Assembly: GCA_036379955.1 (NCBI GenBank)
Contig: DASVFR010000010.1
Location: forward strand, 30,922 to 94,921
Source: VRUE01 sp036379955
GTDB lineage: Bacteria; Actinomycetota; Thermoleophilia; Solirubrobacterales; 70-9
Length of the DNA: 64,000 bases
Reading direction: 5' to 3'
Under the pieces are notes generated by a model. The model had not been told where the DNA came from and searched no databases. It worked only from the letters and a program-made list of their open reading frames with translations. How positions within the stretch are numbered: position 1 is the first letter of the stretch; each line of letters begins with the position of its first letter. The translations under genes were made by a program, and so were the position numbers. Positions 53,004-61,855 of the stretch are shown here, piece after piece.

Positions 53004-53999
53004 CTAGCGGGCGCGGACGGAGGCGACGGTCTGCCGCAGCGTCTCGCGGGCGTCGTGGTGGGGCATCCAGTGCAGGCGGCGCCGGGCGCGCGAGGTGTCC
53101 ATCAGAACTGGGCGGCGCACCGCCTCGATCCAGGCCGCCTCGTCGGGGAGGAAGGGCATCAGCCCGACGGCCTCGGCGGCGACGCCGACGGCGAGGTGCG
53201 GAGCCGGCACCGCGTGCCAGCCGAGCGCGTGGGCCACATCGGTGATCGTCAGCTCCCCCGGCCCGGCGAGGTTGTAGACGCCGGCCTGACCGTGGCCGAT
53301 GACCGCCGCGCAGAGGGCGGCGGCGACGTCGTCGTGGTGGACGAGCTGGAAGGAGACGCCGGGGTCGGGCAGGACCGGGCGCAGCTCGGGCACCTTGCCC
53401 AGAGCCCAGCGCACCGGCCCGGGGATCCGCTGCCCCATGGCCAGCATCGGGATCATGTCGAGCAGCAGGGTCGCCTGCGGCCCGGCGACGATGCAGGGGC
53501 GGAAGACGTAGGCGTCGGTGCCGGAGCCCTCGAGCGCCTCGGCCAGGACGGCCTCGACCTCGGCCTTGTGCGCCGAGTAGGGGTGGCGCGAGGTGCCCTT
53601 GACCGGGTCGTCCTCGGTGAGCAGATCGGGCATGCCGCGGCTGAAGCCGTAGGCGGCGACCGAGGACGTGTAGACGAGGCGCTTCGCCCCGGCGGCCGCG
53701 GCCGCCTCGAAGACGTTGCGCGAGCCGGTCAGGTTGATCTCGCGGCTCTCGCTGCCGCCGGCGACGATGACGAAGGCGAGGTGGACGACGACGTCTGCGC
53801 CGGCGACCAACTCCTCGACCGCGCCGCGGTCGAGGATGTCGCCGCGCCGGTATTCGGTCTTCTCCCAGCCCTGGCCGGCGATGTCGAACGGACGCCGCGC
53901 CATCCCGATTACCCGCTCGACCTCCGGCGCCCGCTCCAACGCGGAGATGAAGGGGCGGCCGATCTCACCCGTGGGGCCGGTTACCGCGACGGTCAGCAT
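53004..53999 (-). CDS. NAD-dependent epimerase/dehydratase family protein
   Basis: This 331-residue extended SDR has GPTGEIG at the N-terminus (a TGxxGxxG variant), the catalytic Ser/Thr in YTSSVAAYG near residue 112 and HPYSAHKAE with Tyr and Lys near residue 142. The product could act on a nucleotide sugar or another hydroxyl substrate. A CAGAAT box lies about 6 nt before the ATG. Confidence 0.87.
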   Translation of the reverse strand: MLTVAVTGPTGEIGRPFISALERAPEVERVIGMARRPFDIAGQGWEKTEYRRGDILDRGAVEELVAGADVVVHLAFVIVAGGSESREINLTGSRNVFEAAAAAGAKRLVYTSSVAAYGFSRGMPDLLTEDDPVKGTSRHPYSAHKAEVEAVLAEALEGSGTDAYVFRPCIVAGPQATLLLDMIPMLAMGQRIPGPVRWALGKVPELRPVLPDPGVSFQLVHHDDVAAALCAAVIGHGQAGVYNLAGPGELTITDVAHALGWHAVPAPHLAVGVAAEAVGLMPFLPDEAAWIEAVRRPVLMDTSRARRRLHWMPHHDARETLRQTVASVRAR

Positions 54000-54042
54000 G
54001 GCGCGATTCTGGCGAAACGCGGCGCTCGGCGCGGTCGCGGAG

Positions 54043-54999
54043 CTAGCGCTCGGTGGGCTTGATCTTGACCGTCGAGGCGCTGACGCCGCTGCCGCTCGCC
54101 TTCACGGTCAGCGTCCTGCCCTTGCCGAGCAGCTTCTTCGCCGGAGCCGAGAGCTTGACCGTCAGCGCCTTCGAGGCGCCGGCATTCAAGTTGAACGAGG
54201 CCTGACCGACCGTGACCCGCTTCGTCTTGTGCCCGATCTCAAGGCTGGCGATCAGCTTGACAGTGCCCTTGCAAGGGCCCTCGCCCTTGCAGGAGATCCG
54301 CAGGGTCGCCTTGCCGCCCTTGTAGAGGCCGGCGCCGGCGATCTTGGCCTTGCCGGCGACGGAGCCGGCGATCACGACCTTGACCTTGGGAGGGGACGTG
54401 CTGCCTCCGACGGTGCCGGACCCGCCGCTATTGACGCTGTTGAAGGTCACGGCGACAACGTAGTCTTCGTACATTGCAAGTTCGCATTCGGCTTCGCTCG
54501 GTTCGGCTTCGCAGTCGCCCGCACCCCAGCCGGCGAAGACGGAGCCGGAACCGGCTTTGGCGATCAGCACGATCGGGGTGCCTTCCGGATACGTTTTTTC
54601 GCAAGCTTTGACTTCCGATTCGATTTCGCATGCGACGCTGCCGGTGCCGCTGCCCTTGGCTTCGATCGTCAGGTCGTATTCGATTCGCTTGAAGGTGACG
54701 GTGACTTTCTTGGGCGTCGCGCCTTCCATGATCACTTCGCATTCTTCGCCGGAGATGAAGTCGCAGTCCCCCGAGAAGCCGACCAGTTCGAATTCTGGAT
54801 CGGGCTGCGCGAGCAAGGTGACTTCTTCCCCTTCTTCGAAGCTTTCTGTGCAGTCGACTTCGACGGCTTCGACGTAGCAGGTGACTTCACCCTGGCCCAT
54901 CTGGGTGATTTCGAGGTCGAAGGTCGCGGCCGAGGCATGGGCGACTGGGATCAACGCGAAGAGCGCCGCAACCGTGACAAGCAGGCCGAGGCGGGGCAT
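54043..54999 (-). CDS. Secreted protein with repeated beta-domain and Ig-like C-terminus
   Basis: The 318-residue product has a signal peptide (cut after ASAA). At least two repeats with GxGxVxC ... YPEGTPIVLIA ... FAGWGAGDC follow, which resemble InlB-type or divergent bacterial beta-grasp repeats with paired Cys. A Gly/Ser linker leads to a C-terminal domain starting near residue 225. Glu is coded mostly by GAA. The ATG at 54999 is chosen for the signal peptide; an ATG at 55038 is also possible. Confidence 0.72.
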   Translation of the reverse strand: MPRLGLLVTVAALFALIPVAHASAATFDLEITQMGQGEVTCYVEAVEVDCTESFEEGEEVTLLAQPDPEFELVGFSGDCDFISGEECEVIMEGATPKKVTVTFKRIEYDLTIEAKGSGTGSVACEIESEVKACEKTYPEGTPIVLIAKAGSGSVFAGWGAGDCEAEPSEAECELAMYEDYVVAVTFNSVNSGGSGTVGGSTSPPKVKVVIAGSVAGKAKIAGAGLYKGGKATLRISCKGEGPCKGTVKLIASLEIGHKTKRVTVGQASFNLNAGASKALTVKLSAPAKKLLGKGRTLTVKASGSGVSASTVKIKPTER

Positions 55000-55101
55000 C
55001 CCCGACGATCTTCCCTCCCTGGCTCCCATGCCAAGCACAACCCGATCCTAGTGCAGAAGTAGTGGTCTAACCCGCGGTAATTCGCAGCTGCCAAGCGGAT
55101 T

Positions 55102-55509
55102 TCAGGCGCCGGCGTCGACGATCTCGACCAGCTGCTCGAGACCGCGCAGGTCCTTGGCGTTGAACGTGTAGAGGGGCAACTCGTGCGCCAGGGCGGTGGC
55201 GGCAATCATCAGGTCCACGGCGTGGCGTCCACGGGGTTTACGGCCCGCATTCTGAATGACTGCGTAGACCTGGCCGTAAGCACGGGCACAGCGAGAATCG
55301 AAAGGGAGGGCTTGAAAGCCTGTCTCAACCTGCTGCAAGTGCAGCTGACGACGAGCTCGTGTCAACTCATCCATCGCCGCGTGCGGCCCCCCGCTCAACT
55401 CCGCGAGCGTAAGGGTCGATATCGCGATCTCGGCTGGGAATTTGGAGGTATCGACCGAACCAAGGTCAACCGCAACCGAGGTATCGATCAGAGCTCGATC
55501 GTCAATCAA
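55102..55509 (-). CDS. PIN-domain toxin (VapC-like)
   Basis: The 135-residue PIN protein has ALIDTSVAVDLG (first Asp) near residue 8, TLAELSGG (Glu) near residue 36, VDLMIAATA (Asp) near residue 102 and FNAKDL near residue 120. The TTG at 55509 lies just inside the end of the antitoxin gene, so they are coupled. Confidence 0.85.
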   Translation of the reverse strand: MIDDRALIDTSVAVDLGSVDTSKFPAEIAISTLTLAELSGGPHAAMDELTRARRQLHLQQVETGFQALPFDSRCARAYGQVYAVIQNAGRKPRGRHAVDLMIAATALAHELPLYTFNAKDLRGLEQLVEIVDAGA

Positions 55510-55774
55510 CCCAGTAGCGAGGCGTAGGGTCCTGATCGACGTATCGATCGAGGTCGGCCCGAAGCTCCTCGTAGTCGATACGGGGAGCGTTTTTGAAGGC
55601 AGCGACGAGCTGCTTCGTCGGCACGAACTGTCGGCGGAGGTACGGGCGGAGCTCACCGACCGGCCGGCCGTTGCGGGTGACGATGAAGTCCTCGCCCCCG
55701 TCGAGGGCGCGCATGATCTCGCCGCTGTTGTTGCGCAATTCCCTCTGGGTCAATTTCCGCGTCATCCGAGCCAT
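55502..55774 (-). CDS. Phd/YefM-type antitoxin
   Basis: This 90-residue protein matches the Phd/YefM family: KLTQRELRNNSGEIMRAL followed by GEDFIVTRNGRPVGEL. Its C-terminal part would cover the adjacent toxin. The ATG at 55774 lies inside the end of the upstream frame, on the same strand but in another frame. Confidence 0.85.
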   Translation of the reverse strand: MARMTRKLTQRELRNNSGEIMRALDGGEDFIVTRNGRPVGELRPYLRRQFVPTKQLVAAFKNAPRIDYEELRADLDRYVDQDPTPRYWVD

Positions 55775-56381
55775 CGTAGCACCGGTGCTCCAGTGAGGCG
55801 TTTTTTCCCAAAATCCCTGCAATCAAGCGAGGCGAGAGGCCGGCGAGGACGCCTGGCGCCAGCAGGCCGAACAGCGCCCGCCTGGCCGGGACCCAGGCGA
55901 GCGACCGGCGCAGGACACGGACCCGGATGCCCCGGCCGACGAGGTTCCGGACGGCAAGCGCTGCGAGGGCACGGTCGACATCGAGGTCGGCGCGCAGCAG
56001 TACGCCGGAGACCGCGGGGCCGAGGTCGGCAAGCAACGGCTGCAGCTGCGCCGGCGGCAGGTGGACGACCGCGACCGAGTCCCGCGCCAAGGGCAGCGCC
56101 GCGCGGATCGCATCGAGCTCGAGCGGATCCTCGCCGACCGCGAGATGGCAAGTCTGCCCCCGCGACGCCGATCGGTGGCCGGGCAGATGCGCCGCAAGCC
56201 GCTCCTCCAGCTCGCGCGCTGCCGCCGAGGCGACCAGGCCCGGGCGCGGCGGCCTACCGCCGACGTCGATCAGGAGCCCCGGGCGGTCCAGGTCGGATCC
56301 GCAGCAGGCAAGCGCCGCGGCCGCGGCCCTCGACCCGCTCGCCTCGCCGACCCGGGTGACGATGACCACCGCTTGACTCAT
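55653..56381 (-). CDS. Hypothetical protein upstream of the toxin module
   Basis: The 242-residue frame has an Ala/Leu-rich pattern with VVIVTRVGEASGS near the start and VAVVHLPPAQLQPLL near residue 125, reminiscent of pilus-associated ATPase-like (CpaE/MinD-type) proteins but without Walker motifs. The last 40 residues overlap the antitoxin gene in another frame and become Arg/Gln-rich, so the original C-terminus may have been lost. It overlaps the TadE-like gene by 4 bp. Confidence 0.5.
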   Translation of the reverse strand: MSQAVVIVTRVGEASGSRAAAAALACCGSDLDRPGLLIDVGGRPPRPGLVASAAARELEERLAAHLPGHRSASRGQTCHLAVGEDPLELDAIRAALPLARDSVAVVHLPPAQLQPLLADLGPAVSGVLLRADLDVDRALAALAVRNLVGRGIRVRVLRRSLAWVPARRALFGLLAPGVLAGLSPRLIAGILGKNASLEHRCYDGSDDAEIDPEGIAQQQRRDHARPRRGRGLHRHPQRPAGR

Positions 56382-56719
56382 CGGGGTGGCCTCGCGAAGG
56401 CCGTGCTCGTCAAGGTGAGCGCGTCAGCCAACCCGGGGACCGGCGAGGGCGGCCGCAGCCGCACGCTCACCTCTCCCCCGCGCACCGCGACCTCGGTCCC
56501 GCCCTCAGCCCAGCCGGGGAGTGTTGCGGTGACCGCCTCCCGCGCCGGGCGTCCCGAGGCGAGCGCCAAAGCGCCCGCCTCGGCCGCGCCGTCAATGAGG
56601 GTGAGGAGGTAGCCGGCAACAAGGAGCTGCAGGATCACCGCGCCCGTCAGCAGCAGGAGCGGGATCGCGGCGATCGCTTCGATCGTGGCCTGGCCGTCAT
56701 GACCGGCTTGCCTACTCAT
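56378..56719 (-). CDS. TadE-like pilus assembly protein
   Basis: The 113-residue protein has the TadE-type start GHDGQATIEAIAAIPLLLL, with the Glu just inside a single membrane helix, followed by an extracytoplasmic domain. TadE-like proteins are minor pilins processed by a prepilin peptidase in Flp pilus systems. It overlaps both neighbours. Confidence 0.8.
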   Translation of the reverse strand: MSRQAGHDGQATIEAIAAIPLLLLTGAVILQLLVAGYLLTLIDGAAEAGALALASGRPAREAVTATLPGWAEGGTEVAVRGGEVSVRLRPPSPVPGLADALTLTSTAFARPPR

Positions 56720-57062
56720 CGCCGAGACCGCTCTTCGCGGTGAGCACCAAAATCGGCAGGCCCGGAATGAGCCGTGGGACGCGGACCCCGACGGCGACCG
56801 GGCTCGATCCCTCCACCTTCGCCCCCTCGCGCAGCGCGGAAGGCAGGGCCCGGCGCGCCGCCCCGCGGGCGTCGCCTCCGACCAGCGCCGCCCGCGCTCC
56901 CGCCCGTGCCGCGATCTCCGCCGCCCAGAGCGTCCCGCCGGCGAGCGCCAGCTGCGCCGCCACCACGACCGCCAGCAGCAGGAACGAAACCGCGGCGATC
57001 AGCTCGACCGACGCGGTTCCCTCCTCCCTGTGGTCATTGCTGCTGGCGGTCGGTGACGGCAC
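56712..57062 (-). CDS. TadE-like pilus assembly protein
   Basis: This 116-residue protein also has a TadE-type start (EEGTASVELIAAVSFLLL) with one membrane helix and an extracellular domain. It is the first gene of a small pilin-like operon with the next TadE-like gene and the hypothetical protein. The main tad genes (ATPase, TadB/C) are not in this window. Confidence 0.8.
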   Translation of the reverse strand: MPSPTASSNDHREEGTASVELIAAVSFLLLAVVVAAQLALAGGTLWAAEIAARAGARAALVGGDARGAARRALPSALREGAKVEGSSPVAVGVRVPRLIPGLPILVLTAKSGLGDE

Positions 57063-57115
57063 GCGTCGGACGCTGCCAGGGTGCGCGTCACGCGTGGCGC
57101 GTCAAATCGAACGAA

Positions 57116-57469
57116 TCAGTGCCACGAATGCGCGTCGATCCAGACGCGCCAGATCGCCGTGATCGAGGCGGCGAGGAGGACGATCCAGAGAAGGGTGCCG
57201 CCGCCGCTGGCGAGGAGCTCGTCCTGGCCGGCAATGAGCAAGGCGATCACCCCGAGCGCGCCGTAGAGCAGGGCCCGTCGCCGGTCGCTGAGCCCCGCCA
57301 GGGTCAGCTGGTTCTGGCGGCTGAAGACGAAGAGAAACCAGGCGATCGCGGCGAGGAAGCCCATCGCGATCGCGGCGAGGAGGGCTTCGGCGAGGTTGCC
57401 GCCGGCCGGCACGAAGGCGACGGCCGCGGCGAGCAGCATCACGATCGCGACGTTGCGAAATGCCCGCAT
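57116..57469 (-). CDS. Small four-helix membrane protein
   Basis: The 117-residue product has four hydrophobic helices separated by short loops, one with FSRQNQLTLAGLSDRRRA. I do not recognise the family. The ATG at 57469 fits the first helix; the frame continues upstream without support. It follows the 78-residue membrane protein and pit on the same strand. Confidence 0.6.
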   Translation of the reverse strand: MRAFRNVAIVMLLAAAVAFVPAGGNLAEALLAAIAMGFLAAIAWFLFVFSRQNQLTLAGLSDRRRALLYGALGVIALLIAGQDELLASGGGTLLWIVLLAASITAIWRVWIDAHSWH

Positions 57470-57498
57470 GAGGCCAGTGTACGCCTGCTCGTGCCTCG

Positions 57499-57735
57499 CT
57501 ACTTGCGCGTCATCACGACGATGCCGAAGACGACTGCGCCGAGGGTCGCCGCCAGCGCGACGCCCACCAGGACGGCCGCCGCGCCCGCAGCCAGCGGCCG
57601 TTCGTCGCGGTTGAAGTCGGCGAAGCGGGCGACGCCCCAGATCGCGATCGAGAAGACGACGGTGATGCCGACGCCGGCGACGAGCGAGGCGACGATCGTC
57701 TGCGCCAGCTCCTTGGTCTCGACGATGACCGCCAT
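57499..57735 (-). CDS. Small two-helix membrane protein
   Basis: The 78-residue protein has two hydrophobic helices (residues 13-35 and 49-75) separated by FADFNRDERP. Its ATG shares a base with the pit stop, so it is translated with the phosphate transporter. Function is unknown. Confidence 0.65.
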   Translation of the reverse strand: MAVIVETKELAQTIVASLVAGVGITVVFSIAIWGVARFADFNRDERPLAAGAAAVLVGVALAATLGAVVFGIVVMTRK

Positions 57736-58832
57736 CAGGCCGCCGGCACCGGGGCGCCACGGCGCGAGCGCCGGGCGAAGACGACAACGATCAACGAGAG
57801 CGAGGCGAGGGTGACGAGCACCGGTCCGAGGGCGCCGCTGCCGAAGATCGAGGTCGCACCGTAGGCGAGGGCGCCAATCGCCGCCGCGGCCGGCAGCGTC
57901 AGCAGCCAGGCAGTGACGATGTTGCCGGCGACGCCCCAGCGCACCGCCGACACCCGCTTGCCCGCCCCCGCTCCCATCACGCCGCCGTTGATCACGTGCG
58001 TGGTCGAGAGCGGGAAGCCGAAGTGGGTCGAGGCGAGGATCACCGCGGCGCCGGCACCCTGGGCGGAAAAGCCCTGGGCCGCGTCCATCTTGATGATCCG
58101 CGTCCCGGTGGTGCGGATGATCCGCCAGCCGCCACTGTAGGTACCGAGCGCGATCGCGGTGGCCGCCGAGACGATCACCCAGAGCGGCGGGTCGGCCGAG
58201 GGCGCGAGCGAGCCGTTGGCGATCAGAGCGAGCGTGATCACCCCCATCGTCTTCTGGGCGTCGTTGGTGCCGTGGGCAAGGGCCAGCATCCCGCCGGAGA
58301 CGAGCTGACCGTAGCGGAAGCCCCGCGTCACCATCCCCGGCCGCTGGCGGCCAACGATCCGGTAGACGAGGCCGATCGCGATGCCGGCGATGACAAGAGC
58401 GAGGATCGGCGCGACGACTGCCGGGATCAGCACCTTGCCGACCAGCCCTTCGCCGATCACGGCGTCAAAGCCGGCGGCGGCGACCGCCGAGCCGACTACG
58501 CCGCCGATCAGCGCGTGCGAGGAGGACGAAGGCAGCCCGAAGGACCAGGTGATCAGGTTCCAGGCGATCGCCCCGATCAGCCCGGCGAAGACGACGGTCG
58601 GGGTGATGACCGCGGCGTCGACGACGTCGTTGGCGACGGTGGCCGCGACGGAGATCGAGATGAAGGCGCCGACGAAGTTGAGCAGCGAGGCGATCCCGAT
58701 CGCTACCTGCGGCCGCGCCGCCCCGGTCGAGATCGAGGTCGCGACCACGTTGGCGGTGTCGTGGAACCCGTTGGTGAAGTCGAAGGCCAGCGCCGTCACC
58801 ACCACGATGACCAGGATCAAATCTGAATTCAC
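57735..58832 (-). CDS. pit: Inorganic phosphate transporter Pit
   Basis: This 365-residue transporter has about ten helices and the paired PiT signatures FDFTNGFHDTANVVAT near residue 14 and GTNDAQKTMG near residue 190. It imports phosphate with protons or sodium. The GTG at 58832 follows the large palindrome, whose left arm overlaps it. The DUF47 gene precedes it, the usual partner. Confidence 0.92.
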   Translation of the reverse strand: MNSDLILVIVVVTALAFDFTNGFHDTANVVATSISTGAARPQVAIGIASLLNFVGAFISISVAATVANDVVDAAVITPTVVFAGLIGAIAWNLITWSFGLPSSSSHALIGGVVGSAVAAAGFDAVIGEGLVGKVLIPAVVAPILALVIAGIAIGLVYRIVGRQRPGMVTRGFRYGQLVSGGMLALAHGTNDAQKTMGVITLALIANGSLAPSADPPLWVIVSAATAIALGTYSGGWRIIRTTGTRIIKMDAAQGFSAQGAGAAVILASTHFGFPLSTTHVINGGVMGAGAGKRVSAVRWGVAGNIVTAWLLTLPAAAAIGALAYGATSIFGSGALGPVLVTLASLSLIVVVFARRSRRGAPVPAA

Positions 58833-59014
58833 GAGTGAGCAGGTCCTATCCGGACACACCCGTGTGCGACTGGCGCGCGCCGGACCAAGCGGGGCAAGGA
58901 CACAGGGAGGTCGAATAGCAGCGCTATTCGACCGACCGAGGACGCCGCACCGCGCAGCGTCCGCCGCCGCCAGGCGTGCGCGGGGGTTTTCGGATAGGAC
59001 CTGGTCACGAATTC
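58825..59014. repeat. Concentric 190-bp imperfect palindrome between DUF47 and pit
   Basis: GAATTC ends the palindrome on both sides (58825 and 59009). CAGGTCCTATCCG (58840-58852) pairs with 58991-59003, and GGTCGAATAGC (58909-58919) with 58923-58933 around a 3-nt loop. All pairs share one centre near 58921. The region between shows further weak pairing. Confidence 0.82.
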
Positions 59015-59622
59015 TTAATAACGATGCCCTCGATTATCTGAGCGGCGGTCTCGGTCGCGTCGATCGCCTCCTCGAGCACGGCGAACATGTCCTTCCAGCG
59101 GATCACGACCATTGGGTCGATCCCGTTGGAGAAGAGCGAGGCGACCGCGTCGCGGGAGATCCTGTCGCCCTCGTTCTCGAGGCGGTGGATCTCGATCCAG
59201 TACTTGTCGAGGTCCTTGAACTCGCGCAGGTGCTCGAGCCCGCCGGCGAGCTGCTCGCAGGCCCCGACCAGGACCTTGGTCAGCGCCTGCGCCTGCGTCA
59301 TCGGCGCCTCGATCTGGTAGAGGCCGAGCAGGTCCGCTGCCTCCTCCGTGAAGTCGACTATGTCGTCCATCTGGGTGGCGAGGCCGTAGATGTCCTCGCG
59401 GTCAATCGGCGTGACGAAGGTCGAGTTGAGGCGGCTGACGATCTCGTGGGTGATCCTGTCGCCCTCATGCTCGGCCTCGACGATCTCCTTCGAGAGGCTG
59501 CTCTCGTCGGGCCAGGAGCCCATCATCCGGTCGAGCAGGCGCGACGCCTTGAGCGTGTTCTGACCGGCTTCGACGAAGAGGTCGAAGAAGGTGCGGTCGC
59601 GGGGCAGGAGAGAGAGGCGCAC
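59005..59622 (-). CDS. DUF47 PhoU-like phosphate transport accessory protein
   Basis: The 205-residue all-helical protein is a DUF47 member, with EAEHEGDRITHEI near residue 50 and RLENEGDRISRDAV near residue 150. These are the two ExxGD metal-cluster motifs of PhoU-like bundles. It regulates the adjacent Pit transporter. The GTG at 59622 has TAGGAT 9 nt upstream. Confidence 0.9.
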   Translation of the reverse strand: MRLSLLPRDRTFFDLFVEAGQNTLKASRLLDRMMGSWPDESSLSKEIVEAEHEGDRITHEIVSRLNSTFVTPIDREDIYGLATQMDDIVDFTEEAADLLGLYQIEAPMTQAQALTKVLVGACEQLAGGLEHLREFKDLDKYWIEIHRLENEGDRISRDAVASLFSNGIDPMVVIRWKDMFAVLEEAIDATETAAQIIEGIVIKNS

Positions 59623-59631
59623 GGCCCGGCC

Positions 59632-59637
59632 ATCCTA
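59632..59637 (-). promoter_or_regulatory. Candidate -10 box (TAGGAT) of DUF47-pit
   Basis: On the minus strand TAGGAT ends 9 nt before the GTG at 59622, again with no Shine-Dalgarno. Confidence 0.45.
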
Positions 59638-59656
59638 TTGGCAGCGGCGGCGCGCC

Positions 59657-61765
59657 TCAGGCCGAGCCGGCGCCGGCCGCGAGCTGCTCCGCGCCGCGGG
59701 CGGCGTGGCGCTCGCGCAGCTCCTCCTGGACGCTGCGCCGCTGGCCGTTGGCCGGCGCCAGCCTGGTCCAGGCGCCGTCTGCGTCCAGCTCCCAGGCGTT
59801 GGAGTTGTCCGCCAGGCAGCGCTCGAGCACGTCGAGAAGCTCCGCCTTCAGGATCGGGTCCTCGACCGGAGTGACCAGCTCGACCCGGCTGTCGAGGTTG
59901 CGCGGCATCAGGTCGGCGGAGCCCACCAGCACCCGGGTGTCGTCGCCGCGGCGGAAGGCGTAGACGCGGGAGTGCTCGAGAAAGCGGCCGACGATCGAGA
60001 GCACGCGGATGTTCTCCGAGACGCCGGGAACGCCCGGGCGCAGGCAGCAGATGCCGCGCACGTTGAGGTCGATGCGCACCCCGGCCCGCGAGGCCTCATA
60101 CAGCGCCCGGATGCAGGCTGCGTCGACCAGCGAGTTCATCTTCAGCGCGATCGCGGCCTCCTCGCCGGCGCGGTGTGCCTCGACCGTGGCGGCGATCTCC
60201 TCGAGGATGCGGTCGCGCATCGTCGTCGGCGAGACCAGCACCTTGCGGTACTCGGCCGGGCGGCCATAGCCGGTGAGGAAGTTGAACATCTCGGCGACGT
60301 CGGCGCCGACGCCCTCGTCGGCGGTGAAGAGACCGAAGTCGGTGTAGAGGCGGGCGGTCTTCGGGTGGTAGTTGCCGGTGCCGATGTGCACGTACTCGCG
60401 CACCCGGTCGCCCTCGCGGCGGGCGACGAGGATCGCCTTCACGTGGGTCTTCAGGCCGGGGATGCCGTAGACGACGTGGACGCCCGACTCCTCCAGCGAC
60501 TTGGCCCAGTGGATGTTGGCCTCCTCGTCGAAGCGGGCCTTGAGCTCCACCATGCAGACGGCCTGCTTGCCGCGTTCGGAGGCGCGGATCAGGGCTGGCA
60601 CGAGCGGCGAGTCGTCGCTGGTCCGGTACACCGTCTGCTTGATCGCCAGCACGTCGGGGTCGGCGACCGCCTGCTCGACGAAGCGCTCGACCGAAGTGGC
60701 GAAGGATTCGTAGGGATGGTGGACGAGGATGTCGTCGGCGCGGATCGCGGCGAAGATGTCGACCGGCTCGTCGTCCTCCCCCTGCAGGCGCGGCTGGGTG
60801 ACCGGGGTCCAGGGTGAGAAGCGCAGGTCGGCGTGGCCGGAGACGTCGGCGATCTCGGTCAGGTCGGCGAGGTCGATCAGGCCATCGACGTCGTAGACCT
60901 GACGGTCCTCGAGCCGCAGCGCGTCGATCAGCTGCTGGCGCAGCTTCGGGTTCATCCCGGCGGCGATCTCGAGCCGAACCACCTCGCCGAAGCGGCGGCG
61001 GCGGATCTCGTCCTGGACCGCCTGCAGCAGGTCGTCAGCCTCGTCGGAAACGGTGAAGTCGGCGTCGCGGGTGACGCGGAAGTAGCCGTAGTCGACGACC
61101 TCCGTGCCGGGGAAGAGGACGTCGAGGTTGGCGGCGATCGCCTCCTCGAGCGGGACGAAGGACCTGCCCCCCTCGCCGACCGGCAGGAAACGGCCGAGCA
61201 GCTCCTTCGGCACCTTGACGCGGGCGATGATCTCGGCGCCGCTCTCGGGGTCGCGCAGCAGCACGCCGAGGCTGAGCGAGAGATTGGAGATGTAGGGGAA
61301 GGGCCGGCCGAGGCCGATCACCAGCGGCGTCAGGGCGGGAAAGATCTGCTCGTGGAAGCGCGCGTCGATCTCCTGCCTCTCCTCGGGACTTGCGGAGTCG
61401 AGAGCGACGATGCGGATCCCCTGTTTCTCCATCTCGGGCCGCAGACCGCCCTCGAAGCAGCGGTGCAACCGCCCATCGAGTTCAAGAACTCGCGCCTGGA
61501 TCGCATCGATCTGCTCGCCCGGACCGAGTCCATCGGGCCCACGAGCGTCGATCCCGGCGTCGAGCTGATCGAAGAGCCCCGCCACCCGGACCATGTAGAA
61601 CTCGTCGAGGTTGGACGCGTAGATCGCGCAGAAGCGCACCTGCTCGAGCAGCGGGACCGCCGGGTCCTCAGCCAGCTCCAGGACCCGCTGGTTGAAGTCG
61701 AGCCAGGAAAGCTCGCGGTTGAAATAGAGGGAGGGATCGTCGATGGAGGCATGGTACTGGGCCAC
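59657..61765 (-). CDS. ppk1: Polyphosphate kinase 1
   Basis: This 702-residue enzyme has the N-domain start NRELSWLDFNQRVLE, phospholipase D-like catalytic segments with IGTGNYHPKTARLYTD near residue 450 (autophosphorylated His region) and VGSADLMPRNLDSR near residue 605. It reversibly makes polyphosphate from ATP. It precedes the DUF47-pit genes on the same strand, forming a phosphate storage and uptake cluster. Confidence 0.95.
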   Translation of the reverse strand: MAQYHASIDDPSLYFNRELSWLDFNQRVLELAEDPAVPLLEQVRFCAIYASNLDEFYMVRVAGLFDQLDAGIDARGPDGLGPGEQIDAIQARVLELDGRLHRCFEGGLRPEMEKQGIRIVALDSASPEERQEIDARFHEQIFPALTPLVIGLGRPFPYISNLSLSLGVLLRDPESGAEIIARVKVPKELLGRFLPVGEGGRSFVPLEEAIAANLDVLFPGTEVVDYGYFRVTRDADFTVSDEADDLLQAVQDEIRRRRFGEVVRLEIAAGMNPKLRQQLIDALRLEDRQVYDVDGLIDLADLTEIADVSGHADLRFSPWTPVTQPRLQGEDDEPVDIFAAIRADDILVHHPYESFATSVERFVEQAVADPDVLAIKQTVYRTSDDSPLVPALIRASERGKQAVCMVELKARFDEEANIHWAKSLEESGVHVVYGIPGLKTHVKAILVARREGDRVREYVHIGTGNYHPKTARLYTDFGLFTADEGVGADVAEMFNFLTGYGRPAEYRKVLVSPTTMRDRILEEIAATVEAHRAGEEAAIALKMNSLVDAACIRALYEASRAGVRIDLNVRGICCLRPGVPGVSENIRVLSIVGRFLEHSRVYAFRRGDDTRVLVGSADLMPRNLDSRVELVTPVEDPILKAELLDVLERCLADNSNAWELDADGAWTRLAPANGQRRSVQEELRERHAARGAEQLAAGAGSA

Positions 61766-61787
61766 TTTGAACCGGATCCAGAAAACA

Positions 61788-61821
61788 AGATCGACCGCCC
61801 AGCTTCCAGGGCGGCCGATCT
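61788..61821 (-). terminator. Hairpin between the secreted protein gene and ppk1
   Basis: AGATCGACCGCCC (61788-61800) pairs with 61809-61821 with one mismatch and an 8-nt loop. It follows the secreted protein gene on the minus strand and lies upstream of ppk1. Confidence 0.55.
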
Positions 61822-61855
61822 GTCGCTGGGGCCTTGCCCTGAGTCCCTGGGACTG

